Below are positions 18,201 through 27,367 of a stretch of DNA of 64,000 bases, one piece after another. Made by a program: the position numbers and the translations under genes. The notes below the pieces were generated by a model, which was given only the letters and a program-made list of their open reading frames with translations, made no database searches and was not told the origin of the DNA. Within the stretch, counting starts at the first letter, position 1. Every line of letters begins with the position of its first letter. Source of the stretch: Streptococcus sanguinis (GTDB lineage Bacteria > Bacillota > Bacilli > Lactobacillales > Streptococcaceae); NCBI RefSeq assembly GCF_900475275.1, contig NZ_LS483364.1, positions 1,364,001-1,428,000 of the forward strand. The letters are read 5' to 3'.

Positions 18201-19395
18201 TTTTCTTCTGAACAGCTAGATTTTGGTCCTCAATCTCTTTATTCTGCTCTTGGATTTTAGCTAAGGCTATCTCATAAGATTGTTTAGCTGCTTGATTGGC
18301 TGTTTGAATGCGTTCTACTTCCTGCTGGTAAGCCCTTAAATCTGTCTGATACTGCTGTTCTAGTTCAGCATTTTCTTTCTGAATCCGAGCCAATTCTTTC
18401 TCATAGTCAGCCAAGGCAGCTTGATAAACAGCTTCTTTTTCTCCCTTAACCTGAGCCAATCTGGAAACTTCAGTTTCATACCGTTTGACTGCTTCCTGAT
18501 AGGCCTTTTCAGCTGCCTGATTTCGTTCTGCAATGGCTGCATTTTCAGCTTGGGCAGCTTTGTTATGAGCTGAGACCTGAGCAAGCTTTTCTTCATAGCG
18601 ACGCTTTGCTTCTGCATTCTTCTCCCGAGTAGCTTTCAGCTCTGTAGCATAGCTCTCCATAGCAGTTTGGTAGGCTGTTTTTGCTTGAGCATTTTCTTGT
18701 AAAATCCGTGAACGCTCCTCTTGATAGGCTGCTAAAGCTGCTTGATAGGAGGCTTCTTTCTCTTGATTGATTTTTACTATACGGCTCAATTCTGCTTGAT
18801 AAGCCGTCCGTTTCTGCTCATAGTCTGCCTGAAGCTGAGCATTTTCAGCTTGAATACGGCTGGACTCTTGTTCATAGGAAGCTAAAGCCTTGTCATATTG
18901 GTTTTTCAAGGCTTGATTGGCAGACTCTGTCTGATTAAGCTCTTTCTCATATGTCTTCAACTGCTCCTGATAAACTGCTGTGGTTTCGCGTATTTCCTTG
19001 ACTTGGGTCGCATAATCAGCTAGCACTGTCTCCCGTTTACTAGCAGCTTCTTCTGGATTTCTAGCTGTTCCTAAATCAACAGTTGCTTCCTGCTTTAGCT
19101 GGATACCTGCTTTCTCAGCCTCTGCCACAGCTTGGTCCAAGTCCGCATGGGAAACCTCCAAGGGAAGCTTGTCTTGACTTACTGGCTCTGACTGAGCAGG
19201 CGCAGCAGATTTCTGGGGCGCTTCGGCTGGCGAAAGGGCAACTTCAGAAAGGGCAGACTGATCTGCTGCTGAAGATACCTTCTCCTCTGCTTTTACTGAT
19301 CCGGCAGCTACCAACAAAGCCGCACCCAAAACAGCTCCGCACAAGCCCTTAGAAAGGCGGCTCTTGCGGAAGCCATAGACTATTTTCTTTTCCAT
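15205..19395 (-). CDS. Antigen I/II family LPxTG-anchored adhesin
   Basis: A 1396-residue surface adhesin. Members bind salivary agglutinin, collagen and other bacteria. The order is: signal peptide with YGFRKSRLSKGLCGAVLG (residues 7-24, YSIRK-like) and likely cleavage near KAEE; a long alanine-rich helical A region (about 95-665); a V region with a GbpC/Spa fold (about 668-920, including NKWDTPTSPYNWYGAIVG); a proline-rich P region (about 925-1165); one C-type domain (about 1166-1325); and LPKTG near residue 1363 with a hydrophobic span and a charged tail. Full-length SspA/SspB-type proteins carry three C domains and are longer, so the C region is reduced here. A promoter and a terminator flank it: it is monocistronic. 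Confidence 0.93.
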   Translation of the reverse strand: MEKKIVYGFRKSRLSKGLCGAVLGAALLVAAGSVKAEEKVSSAADQSALSEVALSPAEAPQKSAAPAQSEPVSQDKLPLEVSHADLDQAVAEAEKAGIQLKQEATVDLGTARNPEEAASKRETVLADYATQVKEIRETTAVYQEQLKTYEKELNQTESANQALKNQYDKALASYEQESSRIQAENAQLQADYEQKRTAYQAELSRIVKINQEKEASYQAALAAYQEERSRILQENAQAKTAYQTAMESYATELKATREKNAEAKRRYEEKLAQVSAHNKAAQAENAAIAERNQAAEKAYQEAVKRYETEVSRLAQVKGEKEAVYQAALADYEKELARIQKENAELEQQYQTDLRAYQQEVERIQTANQAAKQSYEIALAKIQEQNKEIEDQNLAVQKKNTALKEQYQADLAAYQERLTEIRQKNQAAEKDYESKLAAYQKNRSEIEAANDAKARDHQAALTAYQSELERVQAENKKRQTAYETEKAEVTARNAAIEAENAQIRQQNQEKQELYKNQLAQYEQDVARITESNQKSREAYEKALLTYQEATARIETENKNKLAAYQAALATYQANLARIEAENQRLKEDYEANLASISAQNAVIEQENASIKGKNARLKADFDKLLEEYKKAKAAYDTAKTKYDAALVTFERELQEAEAKKNEEGYLSKVESQPFVFKSEPQAVLTLDPSIRTYTNDELTDEVRSWGMDQQGITALTSVLKGKEHQTKVILQKDVPLVATYTNIKNSSIQGKKIAKVVYTYTLKESTKSQDKLPVFLVKDPTLTVWTLDFYGHSRVNVQAEFFDEAGERLDMTGSLVSFSSLNTNKVAIEYIKNFNGEYIPITGSAINVHPDTSVHADISINFEREGSRFEHNKWDTPTSPYNWYGAIVGKAQGDVISFDIGSRNRGSAWFVFNSDIKAKGVPMKPVAPTEVAQPQEPAYEEVKALQPLPSQPVYQPLPEEPDQPAYQELPSQPTETQPLPLPNRPEEPAVLPERDLESLPQELTYLPEPLQPQKPVYQEVPEEPSSPSLLTEPTAVEEPTYEKEQPLLSLPQAPVENPLPQEPQRPSYLKEPEKPQKDPEASAGEAPKPPAYEEEIALEDLSQEPSYLQEPQLPKEPVLQPEPQSPVRESDLPLIEEPDKPTYKELPQKPAEPSYQALPSRPQAPTQTYHYNQLFIQLKVREELEDESKKNIHQQEVSHGSFAVLNLVTDALPAYRLPIHSFVLEDRLPEGFELDLEATRAKSPGYEVSYDPSSRILTFVAAPGLLERYNADLNSATETLAPAAVGRLLYSGRTYTNHFSLLINNQYRIESNQVSVSTPPAEITIQTAQKFEHLSNQTLQYPRSASKQASNMQLSVSYQTSQGQLPKTGSSSSTLLTYLGFATLLASSSFRLSKKES
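15900..16625 (-). repeat. Proline-rich (P) region repeats of the antigen I/II gene
   Basis: About 240 residues rich in Pro/Glu/Gln, made of irregular 10-15 residue units such as EEPDKPTYKELPQKP, EEPAYEEVKALQPLP and PEPQSPVRE. In known members this segment forms a polyproline II helix that pairs with the A-region helix into a stalk. Confidence 0.85.
17400..19110 (-). repeat. Alanine-rich (A) region helical repeats of the antigen I/II gene
   Basis: About 570 residues of imperfect repeats with units such as AAYQAALATYQANLARIEAE, in which Tyr-Gln, Ala and Asn-rich turns recur with coiled-coil spacing. At the DNA level the copies are diverged, so this is an old repeat array, not a recently expanded one. 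Confidence 0.85.
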
Positions 19396-19414
19396 ATAAA
19401 CTCCATTTCTCCTT

Positions 19415-19432
19415 TAAACAGTTGCCTGTTTA
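19415..19432. promoter_or_regulatory. Inverted repeat in the antigen I/II 5' leader
   Basis: TAAACAG and CTGTTTA form a perfect 7-bp dyad with a four-base centre, just upstream of the ribosome site AAAGGAG. It lies downstream of the predicted -10, so it could be an operator or an mRNA hairpin. Confidence 0.4.
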
Positions 19433-19448
19433 TTTCACATACTTTTCT

Positions 19449-19477
19449 ATTTTATCAAAGCAAAGGCATATTAGCAA
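19449..19477 (-). promoter_or_regulatory. Antigen I/II promoter
   Basis: -35 TTGCTA (19472-19477) and -10 TAAAAT (19449-19454), 17 bases apart, with TGA before the -10 (extended). Confidence 0.6.
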
Positions 19478-19504
19478 TGTTTAAATACTCAAAATGATAA
19501 AGAA

Positions 19505-19536
19505 AAAGCCTGAGATAGGCTAATATCTCAGACTTT
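19505..19536 (-). terminator. pepN terminator
   Basis: On the minus strand AAAGTCTGAGATA pairs with TATCTCAGGCTTT (one wobble) around a six-base loop and runs into TTTCTTT. It starts 20 bases after the pepN stop. Confidence 0.85.
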
Positions 19537-19555
19537 CTAGTTATTTTAATCAAAT

Positions 19556-22099
19556 CTATCTGATTGCAGCTCGAATTGCTTTTTCCACTGCTTCTTTCTC
19601 ACGATTCACCAGTTCAACACGAGCAGCTATTTCTTTGATTCCCATGCTGATATTTCGGCTAATCGCCATATCGTCCAACTGAGGCTCAAAGAAGGCTTTA
19701 TACTCTGCTAATCTCTTCTCTGTCTTGAAGACCACTGCTGGGCTAATGACAAAGCTATCAAAGCTCATGTCGCCACCTAGCGCTGCCTTGATCCAGTCCC
19801 AATTCTCACGCGCCCAAGTCCACACTGCTTCTTGAGTAAAATCACGGCTGAGGAATCGAGCATACCAAGCTGACAAATCCTGCGGTTTCACAGTAAATTT
19901 GTCCTTCCAAGTCGCTAACAGTTCATCCAAGGTTTCCTTGTTCTTCGTATAAGAAAGGGCTGTAGAAAGAGCATTTTTGAAGCTTCCGTCATTTGAAGCG
20001 ACATAGAGGTCCAGATAAAGCTTAGCCAGCTCCTTGCTTTCATGATGCTTGATTTGGTTGACCAATACCTGCAAGCGAATAGCGGCAGGGAGTTTTTCCA
20101 AATTATCACGATACTTGTCAAAAATCTGGCTAGCTTGAGCTTTAGCTGTCTCGTCGTCGGCCTTAATCATATTGCCCACAATCAGCTGACGAACCATCTC
20201 ATCCTCATCGCTTTCACCTTCCTGCTTTTCAAAACCAAGGCGGTCAAAATTACTTTGACTGAGAACTTTCAACAGGGCTTTGTAATCTTCTTCTGTCTGA
20301 CTGCCTTCATCCACAAAGCGGTTCAAGCCTTCCAGCACTTGGGAAACAGCTGAAACCACCATATAAGAAGTTTCGTTTGCTAGCTTGCTGATAACTGGCA
20401 GCAGGTCCGCATAGGAAATCTTACCTGACTCTGCTAGAAGTCGGCGCTCCTGCACGATTTGCAGTTTACTAATATTGTCCAAAGAGCTGAGATTATTCAG
20501 AAGAGCATCCAGCAACTCACCCTGATAATCTGTAATATAGTGGGCAGTGTTTTCTGTATTGAGACGCAGGGCCCCGTCATTTTGCGCTGCCAAGGCTGCA
20601 TAATTGGGAATTTCCAGTCTTTCTGTCGTCAGTGTATCAGGGAGTCCTTGCCAGTTGCTATTGAGCGGTACTGGCCAGAGGCGACCTTTGTCTTCGTGCT
20701 CCCCAATGAAGAACTGCTTCTGCGTCAAAATCAAGGAGTCGTTTTCGACCTTGGCAGTGACGACTGGATACCCCGGCTGCTCTAGCCAAGCATCCATAAA
20801 GGCTGCTACATCACGGCCAGAAGCTTGAGAAAGAGCGTCCCATAGGTCACGACCGATAGTATTGCCATACTGATGCTTCTCAAAGTAGGCACCTAGTCCC
20901 TTACGGAAAGCATCATCTCCCAGCCAACGGCGCAGCATGTGCATGAGGCGGCTTCCCTTGGCATAGACAATCGCCCCATCAAAAAGAGTATTGATTTCAT
21001 CAGGGTGCTTGACCTCTACATGGACCGACTGAACGCCATCTGTCGCGTCACGCTTGAGGGCATAAGGAGCTCCGCTGGTCTGGAAATCTTCAAAAATCTT
21101 CCAGCTAGGCTCAATCGCATCAACTGAGACATATTCCATCATATTGGCAAAGCTCTCATTGAGCCAGAGGTCATCCCACCACTTCATGGTCACTAGATTT
21201 CCGAACCATTGGTGGGCTAGTTCGTGTGCAACAACCAAGGCAACTGTCTGACGGCTCAGAGCTGTTGAATTTTCATCCACCAGCAGATAAATTTCCCGAT
21301 AGGTTACCAAGCCCCAGTTTTCCATAGCCCCAGCAGAAAAGTCAGGCAGGGCCACATGGAGTGACTGAGGAATAGGGTACTTGACTCCGTAGTATTCTTC
21401 GTAAAATTCGATACAGCGAACCGCAATGTCCAAAGCAAACTCTAGATTGCTGGCTGGGTGGGCCTTGGTCGCATAAACTCCTACTAAAGTTCCATTCTTG
21501 GTTTTAGCAGTAATTCCTTGCATATCACCCGCAGCAAAAGCCAAGAGATAGGAAGACATACGTGGAGTCGTTTCAAACTTCCAAACGCCAGTCGCTTTGC
21601 GGTTTTCAACATCAATTTCTGGCATATTAGACAGAGCCAACTCACCCTCTGCTTGGTCAAATTTCAAAGCTAAATCAAAAGTTGCCTTAGCCTCTGGCTC
21701 ATCTACACTCGGAAAGGCTTCGCGGGCAAAATGGCTCTCAAACTGCGTAGAAATAATCTCTTTTTTCACACCATCTACCGTGTAGTAAGATGGGTAAATC
21801 CCCGTCATATTGTCCGTAATCTTACCAGTATAAGTTATTGTCACAACTACAGGACCAGCTGCTTCCAGCTCAATATAAAGAGCTTCATTATCCTTATCCA
21901 GAGCGAAAGGACGAGCTTGGCCAGCCACCTCTACAGCTTCAACTGTCAAATCTTTTTGATGTAGGGAAATCTTACTCGTCTTAGCTTCTCCAGTAACGGT
22001 CACCTTGCCTGAAAAAGACTTGTCGGCACGATTCAGATCCAAAAAGAGATCATAGTGCTCAGGAACAAAAGTTTCAATAAAATGTTTAACTGCTTGCAT
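19556..22099 (-). CDS. pepN: Aminopeptidase N (lysyl aminopeptidase)
   Basis: An 847-residue M1-family zinc metallopeptidase that removes N-terminal residues, especially Lys/Arg/Leu, from peptides in the cytosol. The exopeptidase motif GAMENWG lies near residue 257, and the zinc site HELAHQ near 292, with the third ligand Glu in LWLNESFANMMEY. The C-terminal ERAP1-like helical domain covers about 530-847. Length and start match lactic-acid-bacterial PepN. In other streptococci pepN lies directly upstream of ciaR; here the antigen I/II gene and others separate them. Confidence 0.97.
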   Translation of the reverse strand: MQAVKHFIETFVPEHYDLFLDLNRADKSFSGKVTVTGEAKTSKISLHQKDLTVEAVEVAGQARPFALDKDNEALYIELEAAGPVVVTITYTGKITDNMTGIYPSYYTVDGVKKEIISTQFESHFAREAFPSVDEPEAKATFDLALKFDQAEGELALSNMPEIDVENRKATGVWKFETTPRMSSYLLAFAAGDMQGITAKTKNGTLVGVYATKAHPASNLEFALDIAVRCIEFYEEYYGVKYPIPQSLHVALPDFSAGAMENWGLVTYREIYLLVDENSTALSRQTVALVVAHELAHQWFGNLVTMKWWDDLWLNESFANMMEYVSVDAIEPSWKIFEDFQTSGAPYALKRDATDGVQSVHVEVKHPDEINTLFDGAIVYAKGSRLMHMLRRWLGDDAFRKGLGAYFEKHQYGNTIGRDLWDALSQASGRDVAAFMDAWLEQPGYPVVTAKVENDSLILTQKQFFIGEHEDKGRLWPVPLNSNWQGLPDTLTTERLEIPNYAALAAQNDGALRLNTENTAHYITDYQGELLDALLNNLSSLDNISKLQIVQERRLLAESGKISYADLLPVISKLANETSYMVVSAVSQVLEGLNRFVDEGSQTEEDYKALLKVLSQSNFDRLGFEKQEGESDEDEMVRQLIVGNMIKADDETAKAQASQIFDKYRDNLEKLPAAIRLQVLVNQIKHHESKELAKLYLDLYVASNDGSFKNALSTALSYTKNKETLDELLATWKDKFTVKPQDLSAWYARFLSRDFTQEAVWTWARENWDWIKAALGGDMSFDSFVISPAVVFKTEKRLAEYKAFFEPQLDDMAISRNISMGIKEIAARVELVNREKEAVEKAIRAAIR

Positions 22100-22219
22100 A
22101 AGCTTCTCCTCATCTAACGAACATCATGGCAAAATTATTCTGCCACCCTTGTCCGCTTATAATCTGTTATTATTGTATCATATTTAAATGATTTCAGTGC
22201 AGAATAAATGTAAATGAAA

Positions 22220-22242
22220 AAGACAGGGGAATAACCTGTCTT
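22220..22242 (-). terminator. pst operon terminator
   Basis: AAGACAGG pairs with CCTGTCTT around a short loop, followed by TTTTC on the minus strand, ten bases after the phoU stop. Confidence 0.8.
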
Positions 22243-22251
22243 CATTTATCA

Positions 22252-22905
22252 TCACAACTCAATAATTTTACCTGTTTCAAAGTAAACAACCCATTCACAG
22301 ATATTCTTAGCATAATCGCCGATTCGTTCCAAGTAAGAGATAACTTGGAAATAGTCGCGGCCAGTTACAATCAGCTCTGGATTTTGTTTGATTTCCTCTG
22401 TAGCAAGATCGCGAATATCATCAAAGTATTGGTTGATTTTCTCATCCATAGCTGCTACAGCATAGGCTTGGTCTACATTTCCATTGAGGTAGACGTTCAG
22501 AGTTTCTTCGACGAAATTCTTAACATCGCGCCCCATCTTGCTGATGGCATCTTCTACGGACTCGATGCGGACTTCTCCCTTCATCCGAACAGTAGCTTTG
22601 GCAATAGATACAGCGTGGTCACCCATGCGTTCCAAGTCACTGCTGGCCTTCAGCACGGTGATAACGGTCCGTAAATCCTGAGACACAGGCTGCTGCAAGG
22701 CGATGATTTCCAGAGATTTTTTCTCCAGTTTCACTTCGTATTCATTGACTTCGGCATCGTCTTCAATGACCTGACGAGCCAGTTCACGGTCATGTGTGAC
22801 AAAGGCACGAACCGTTCGGTTAATCTGCGATAGGACTTCGTTTCCCATCGCGTAGAATTGATTATGAAGTTTTTCTAAATCTTCTTCAAATTGTACTCTA
22901 AGCAT
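22252..22905 (-). CDS. phoU: Phosphate transport system regulator PhoU
   Basis: A 217-residue all-helical cytosolic protein with two PhoU repeats. Each has the E/DxxxD metal motif, visible as SSDLERMGDHAVSIAKATV in the first half and ISYLERIGDYAKNICEW in the second. It links the Pst transporter to phosphate signalling and restrains uptake when phosphate is plentiful. It is the last gene of the pst operon, 15 bases after the second pstB and followed by a terminator. Confidence 0.96.
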   Translation of the reverse strand: MLRVQFEEDLEKLHNQFYAMGNEVLSQINRTVRAFVTHDRELARQVIEDDAEVNEYEVKLEKKSLEIIALQQPVSQDLRTVITVLKASSDLERMGDHAVSIAKATVRMKGEVRIESVEDAISKMGRDVKNFVEETLNVYLNGNVDQAYAVAAMDEKINQYFDDIRDLATEEIKQNPELIVTGRDYFQVISYLERIGDYAKNICEWVVYFETGKIIEL

Positions 22906-22919
22906 AAGATTCCTTTCTG

Positions 22920-23678
22920 TTATCCGAATTTACCAGTAATGTAATCTTCGGTCTCTTTATGGGCTGGATTGAGGAACATCTTCTTGGTTTCATTAAATTC
23001 AATCAAGTCTCCACCAAGGAAGAAGCCTGTTTTTTCAGAAATCCGAGACGCCTGCTGCATGGAGCGAGTGACCAAAAGCATGGTATATTTGTCTTTTAGA
23101 CTGTAGAGGGTTTCCTCGATTTTCCCAGCTGAGATTGGATCCAAGGCTGATGTCGGCTCGTCCAAGAGAATGATCTTAGGACTAGTAGCTAGCACGCGAG
23201 CCACACAAACCCGTTGCTGCTGACCACCGGAAAGACCGATAGCAGAATCATGCAGACGGTCCTTGACCTCGTCCCAGATAGAAGCACCAATAAGGGAGCG
23301 CTCTACTGCTTCGTCCAAAACTGCCTTGTCCTTGACACCATTAATCCGAAGTCCATAGACCACATTTTCATAGATGGTCATAGGGAAAGGATTGGGCTGC
23401 TGGAAGACCATTCCGATTTCCTTGCGAAGCTCTACCGTATCTGTCCTCGGACCATAGATATTGTGACTGTTATAAATGACCGTTCCTGTAGTCGTTACTT
23501 CTGGATTCAGGTCGCCCATTCGGTTGATGGCCTTAAGCAAGGTTGACTTACCTGAGCCTGACGGTCCAATCAAAGCCGTAATCTCATTTGGCATGAAATC
23601 AAGTGAAACGCTATTGAGGGCTTTCTTTTTATTATAATAAACCGACAAGTCCTTGACTTGCAAAATAGGTTCTGTCAT
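22920..23678 (-). CDS. pstB: Phosphate ABC transporter ATP-binding protein (second PstB)
   Basis: A 252-residue ABC ATPase: Walker [10 protein letters not shown] (about 33-41), Q-loop [10 protein letters not shown], signature LSGGQQQR, Walker [14 protein letters not shown]. The start chosen (23678) follows AAGGA seven bases upstream; the ORF is open five codons further. The H-loop His, normally in the VTHNMQQA motif, is replaced: the sequence reads [11 protein letters not shown] checked the codon on the DNA and it is CGC (Arg). The upstream PstB paralog keeps THN. Pst complexes need two NBDs, so the two PstBs may form an asymmetric pair. Confidence 0.93.
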   Translation of the reverse strand: MTEPILQVKDLSVYYNKKKALNSVSLDFMPNEITALIGPSGSGKSTLLKAINRMGDLNPEVTTTGTVIYNSHNIYGPRTDTVELRKEIGMVFQQPNPFPMTIYENVVYGLRINGVKDKAVLDEAVERSLIGASIWDEVKDRLHDSAIGLSGGQQQRVCVARVLATSPKIILLDEPTSALDPISAGKIEETLYSLKDKYTMLLVTRSMQQASRISEKTGFFLGGDLIEFNETKKMFLNPAHKETEDYITGKFG

Positions 23679-23753
23679 ACGTTTTTCCTTCATTTTATTT
23701 TACATTCAACCAAAGACTAAGCTTGTTGAATCGTGATGAATACGGACGGCAGC

Positions 23754-24557
23754 TTAACCAAAGTGGCCTGAAACATAGTCATTAGTGGACTGAAGCTTGG
23801 CATTTTGGAAAATATTAGCCGTCTTATCATACTCAATCAAGTCGCCCAGATAGAAGAATCCAGTGTAGTCACTAGCACGGGCAGCCTGCTGCATATTGTG
23901 GGTCACAATGATAATGGTATAGTTGTTCTTAAGCTCAAACATGGTTTCTTCCAGCTGCATGGTCGCAATCGGATCCAAGGCTGACGCTGGCTCATCCATG
24001 AGCAGAATGTTTGGTTTGACTGAGATAGCACGGGCAATGCAGAGCCGCTGCTGCTGACCGCCAGAGAGTGTCAGGGCTGACTTGTGCAAATCATCTTTGA
24101 CCTGATCCCAAAGAGCTGCTTGCTTAAGCGAGGTCTCCACAATCTCATCCAAAACCTTTCTATCTCTGACACCAGCCCGTTCATGAGCAAAGGTAATATT
24201 TCGATAGATGGACTTGGCAAAAGGATTTGGCCGTTGGAAAACCATGCCAATATGCTTACGCATTTCATAAACATTGATTTCAGGCCGGTTGACATCAATC
24301 CCCTCATAGAGAATCTCTCCAGTCACATTGGCAATATCAATGGTATCGTTCATGCGGTTGAGGCTGCGAAGATAGGTTGATTTTCCTGAGCCAGAGGGGC
24401 CAATCAAAGCAGTGATTTTGTTTTTTTCAAACTGCATATCAATGCCCTTGATGGATTCCTTTTTACCGTAGTAAACATGCAAATCCTTGGTCGACAGGGC
24501 TACCTTTTCTTCAGGAAAAGTAATGATATGTTTTTCATTCCAATTATATTCTGTCAT
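23754..24557 (-). CDS. pstB: Phosphate ABC transporter ATP-binding protein (first PstB)
   Basis: A 267-residue ABC ATPase for the PstSCAB phosphate importer, with all canonical motifs: Walker [11 protein letters not shown]-loop MVFQRPNPFA, signature LSGGQQQR, Walker B ILLMDEPASALDP, and the H-loop IVTHNMQQA. It has a 15-residue N-terminal extension over its paralog (NWNEKHIITFPEEKVALS). It lies ten bases after pstA and about 75 bases before the second pstB. Confidence 0.95.
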   Translation of the reverse strand: MTEYNWNEKHIITFPEEKVALSTKDLHVYYGKKESIKGIDMQFEKNKITALIGPSGSGKSTYLRSLNRMNDTIDIANVTGEILYEGIDVNRPEINVYEMRKHIGMVFQRPNPFAKSIYRNITFAHERAGVRDRKVLDEIVETSLKQAALWDQVKDDLHKSALTLSGGQQQRLCIARAISVKPNILLMDEPASALDPIATMQLEETMFELKNNYTIIIVTHNMQQAARASDYTGFFYLGDLIEYDKTANIFQNAKLQSTNDYVSGHFG

Positions 24558-24567
24558 TTCTTCTCCT

Positions 24568-25452
24568 TTAAGCAGAGGTTAATTTCTTATGCAGATAGCT
24601 GCCCAGTTTGCGGGCTCCCAGATTGAAAATCAAAATAAAAATCAGGAGAACCGCTGCTGAACCTGCAGAAACAGCCGTTCCATCAGGAATTGTACCCTCA
24701 CTATTGACCTTCCAGATATGGACGGCCAAAGTCTCAGCCTGACGGAAGATAGAGATAGGACTAGTGACGCTGAAAATATTCCAGTTGGACCAGTCAAGAG
24801 CCGGCGCTGACTGACCTGCTGTATAAATCAAGGCTGCTGCCTCACCAAAGATACGACCAGAAGCCAGTACAATCCCTGTCACAATACTAGGCAAAGCTTC
24901 TGGGATGACCACATGCAGGACCGTTTCCCAGCGGGAAATTCCCAAGGCCAAACCAGCTTCACGTTGGGTGTGGTGGACATGACGCAGGCTGTCTTCGACA
25001 TTCCGCGTCATCTGAGGCAGATTAAAGACTGTCAGAGCCAAGGCACCAGAAATGATTGAGAAACCATACTCAAACTGTACAACAAAGATCAAATAACCAA
25101 AGAGCCCGACTACTACCGAAGGCAGTGAAGACAGAATTTCAATACAGGTACGGACAAAGTTGGTTACTGGGCCTTTCTTAGCATACTCTGACAGATAAAC
25201 CCCAGCCCCCATAGAAAGAGGCACAGAGATAATCAGAGTAATTACTAGCAGGAAGAAGGAATTGTATAGCTGAATCCCAATACCACCGCCAGCTTGGTAA
25301 GAAGAGGATTTCCCTGTCAAGAAAGACCAGGAAACATGAGGCAGACCTCTAACTAAGATATAGAGGATGAGAGAGGCAAGGATGGCAACAATGATACTCG
25401 CTATTGTGTAGAGAACACCAGTCGCAAATTTATCTAATTTCTTAGCGTGCAT
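24568..25452 (-). CDS. pstA: Phosphate ABC transporter permease PstA
   Basis: A 294-residue inner-membrane permease with about six transmembrane helices and the binding-protein-dependent transport domain. The EAA loop is seen as EAGLALGISRWETVLHVVIP near residues 165-184. It pairs with PstC to form the phosphate channel. Its start overlaps pstC by 11 bases. Confidence 0.95.
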   Translation of the reverse strand: MHAKKLDKFATGVLYTIASIIVAILASLILYILVRGLPHVSWSFLTGKSSSYQAGGGIGIQLYNSFFLLVITLIISVPLSMGAGVYLSEYAKKGPVTNFVRTCIEILSSLPSVVVGLFGYLIFVVQFEYGFSIISGALALTVFNLPQMTRNVEDSLRHVHHTQREAGLALGISRWETVLHVVIPEALPSIVTGIVLASGRIFGEAAALIYTAGQSAPALDWSNWNIFSVTSPISIFRQAETLAVHIWKVNSEGTIPDGTAVSAGSAAVLLIFILIFNLGARKLGSYLHKKLTSA

Positions 25453-26359
25453 AGTTTTTCTTACCTCTTTCTTTTGTAATTAGTTTAATCACACTGTTAA
25501 AGGCTAAGCTCATCATCAAGAGCACCAGAGCCAGAGACCAGAGAACGTTATTGTCCACTGTTCCCATAACGGTATTTCCGATTCCCATGGTCAAGACAGA
25601 AGTCAATGTAGCTGCTGGCGTTGTCAAAGAGGTTGGAATCACCGCAGAGTTACCCACGACCATCTGGATAGCTAGAGCTTCACCAAAGGCACGCGCCATT
25701 CCAAAGACCACAGCTGTAAAGATACCTGAGCGAGCAGCCTTGAGTGTTACCCGCCAAATAGTCTGCCAACGCGTTGCGCCCATAGCCAGACTTGCTTCAC
25801 GGTAATGACGTGGCACAGCCCGCAGACTATCCGTCGTCATAAAGGTTACTGTCGGCAAAATCATGACAAAGAGCACAAAAATACCAGACAAAATACCAAA
25901 ACCAGTACCGCCAAAGACTGTACGGACAAAAGGAACTACGATTTGCAGACCGATAAATCCATAAACAACAGACGGAATACCAACTAAAAGTTCAATCGCC
26001 GGTTGCAGTATCTTTGCTCCTTTTGGAGACACCTCTGTCATAAAGACTGCTGCTCCAATCGCAAAGGGAGTTGCTATCAGGGCTGACAGAATGGTAACGA
26101 TAAAAGAGCCTAAAATCATTGGCAGGGCACCGAATTCCTTACCAGAAGGATTCCAGACGCCACCAAAAAGAAAATCAAAAACATTAACGCCGTTGACAAA
26201 GAAAGTAGATAGCCCCTTCTGAGCAACGAAGATTAGAATCATAGCCACAATCACCACAATCAGTGATAGACAGGCAAAAGTCAGATAGCGGCCAAACTTC
26301 TCCAAGCGAGAATTTTTAGAAGGCGATAACAACTTTTTAGTTAATTCCTCATTTTTCAT
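25442..26359 (-). CDS. pstC: Phosphate ABC transporter permease PstC
   Basis: A 305-residue permease with about six helices. The EAA loop is [19 protein letters not shown] near residue 190. It has a longer cytoplasmic N-terminus than PstA (about 28 residues before helix one), usual for PstC. Its ATG overlaps the pstS stop by four bases. Confidence 0.95.
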   Translation of the reverse strand: MKNEELTKKLLSPSKNSRLEKFGRYLTFACLSLIVVIVAMILIFVAQKGLSTFFVNGVNVFDFLFGGVWNPSGKEFGALPMILGSFIVTILSALIATPFAIGAAVFMTEVSPKGAKILQPAIELLVGIPSVVYGFIGLQIVVPFVRTVFGGTGFGILSGIFVLFVMILPTVTFMTTDSLRAVPRHYREASLAMGATRWQTIWRVTLKAARSGIFTAVVFGMARAFGEALAIQMVVGNSAVIPTSLTTPAATLTSVLTMGIGNTVMGTVDNNVLWSLALVLLMMSLAFNSVIKLITKERGKKNYAR

Positions 26360-27237
26360 TTTGAATCTCCTTCTATTGCTGTGACATTCCCATCAGCGTC
26401 CTTGCTGACTTTCATATCGTTGATTGAGATATAGCCCATGCTGGTAACTACCCCTTTTTGAACATCATCTGACAGCATATATTCAAGAAACTCAGCAGCC
26501 AAACCAGTCGGCTTGCCTAGTGTATACATATGCTCATAAGACCAGAGCGACCAGTTATTGGTAGCAACATTTTCTGCTGTTGGCTCATAGTTATTGAGTT
26601 TCAAGGTTTTTACAGACTCATCAACATAGGCAAAGGCCAGGTAAGAAATCGCATCTGGAGTTTGCGAAACGATGTTCTTGACCATACCGTTGGAATCCTG
26701 CTCTTGACTCTGCACAGCTGATTTCCCATCCATGATGACACTGTCAAAGGTTGCTCGGGAACCAGAGCTAGCCGCACGATTGATAATTGAGATCTCCAAG
26801 TCCTTACCGCCCAGCTCTTTCCAGTTGGTGATTTCACCAGTGAAAATTTTCTGCAGCTGCTCGGACGTTAGATTATCCACGTCAACTTCTTTATTGACAA
26901 TCACAGCAATGCCGGCCACAGCGACCTTATGGTCCACCAAGTCAGACGCTTTGATTCCTTCCTTCTCTTCAGCGAAAACATCAGAGTTCCCGATTTCAAC
27001 AGCTCCTGACTGCACTTGAGACAGACCTGTACCAGATCCACCACCCTGAACATTGACTGTTTTACCGATGTTGTTAGAGCCAAAGTCATCAGCTGCCGCT
27101 TCAACTAAAGGCTGCAAAGCAGTTGACCCTACTGCTGTCATGGATTCACCACGGTCAATCCATGATGAACAAGCTGATAAGGTGAGTCCTAAGCCCAGAG
27201 CTGTCAGCGCTAAAGCAAATTTTTTCAATTTGTTCAA
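26356..27237 (-). CDS. pstS: Phosphate-binding lipoprotein PstS
   Basis: A 293-residue substrate-binding lipoprotein. The signal peptide ends in the lipobox LSAC with Cys23, followed by a PBP-like fold. Phosphate-loop motifs are [12 protein letters not shown] near residue 34, [12 protein letters not shown] near 66 and [13 protein letters not shown] near 155. It captures phosphate at the cell surface and delivers it to PstCA. It is the first gene of the operon, after a GGAG-type site, so its promoter should respond to phosphate limitation; I could not assign a Pho-box. Confidence 0.96.
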   Translation of the reverse strand: MNKLKKFALALTALGLGLTLSACSSWIDRGESMTAVGSTALQPLVEAAADDFGSNNIGKTVNVQGGGSGTGLSQVQSGAVEIGNSDVFAEEKEGIKASDLVDHKVAVAGIAVIVNKEVDVDNLTSEQLQKIFTGEITNWKELGGKDLEISIINRAASSGSRATFDSVIMDGKSAVQSQEQDSNGMVKNIVSQTPDAISYLAFAYVDESVKTLKLNNYEPTAENVATNNWSLWSYEHMYTLGKPTGLAAEFLEYMLSDDVQKGVVTSMGYISINDMKVSKDADGNVTAIEGDSK

Positions 27238-27367
27238 AAGATTTCTCCTTTAATAAAATCAAGAGGATGGGAAGTATCTTTAGTATTTCTTACTTAGCAG
27301 AAAGAAGCTTTTTTCAATACATTCACATCTTCAACTATATCATATAATACCAGCTTTTCCTAATATT

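Noticed and set aside
22252..27237. A Pho box ahead of pstS
   Set aside because: I looked at 27238-27367 and saw only weak -10-like sequences; no repeat convincing enough to report.
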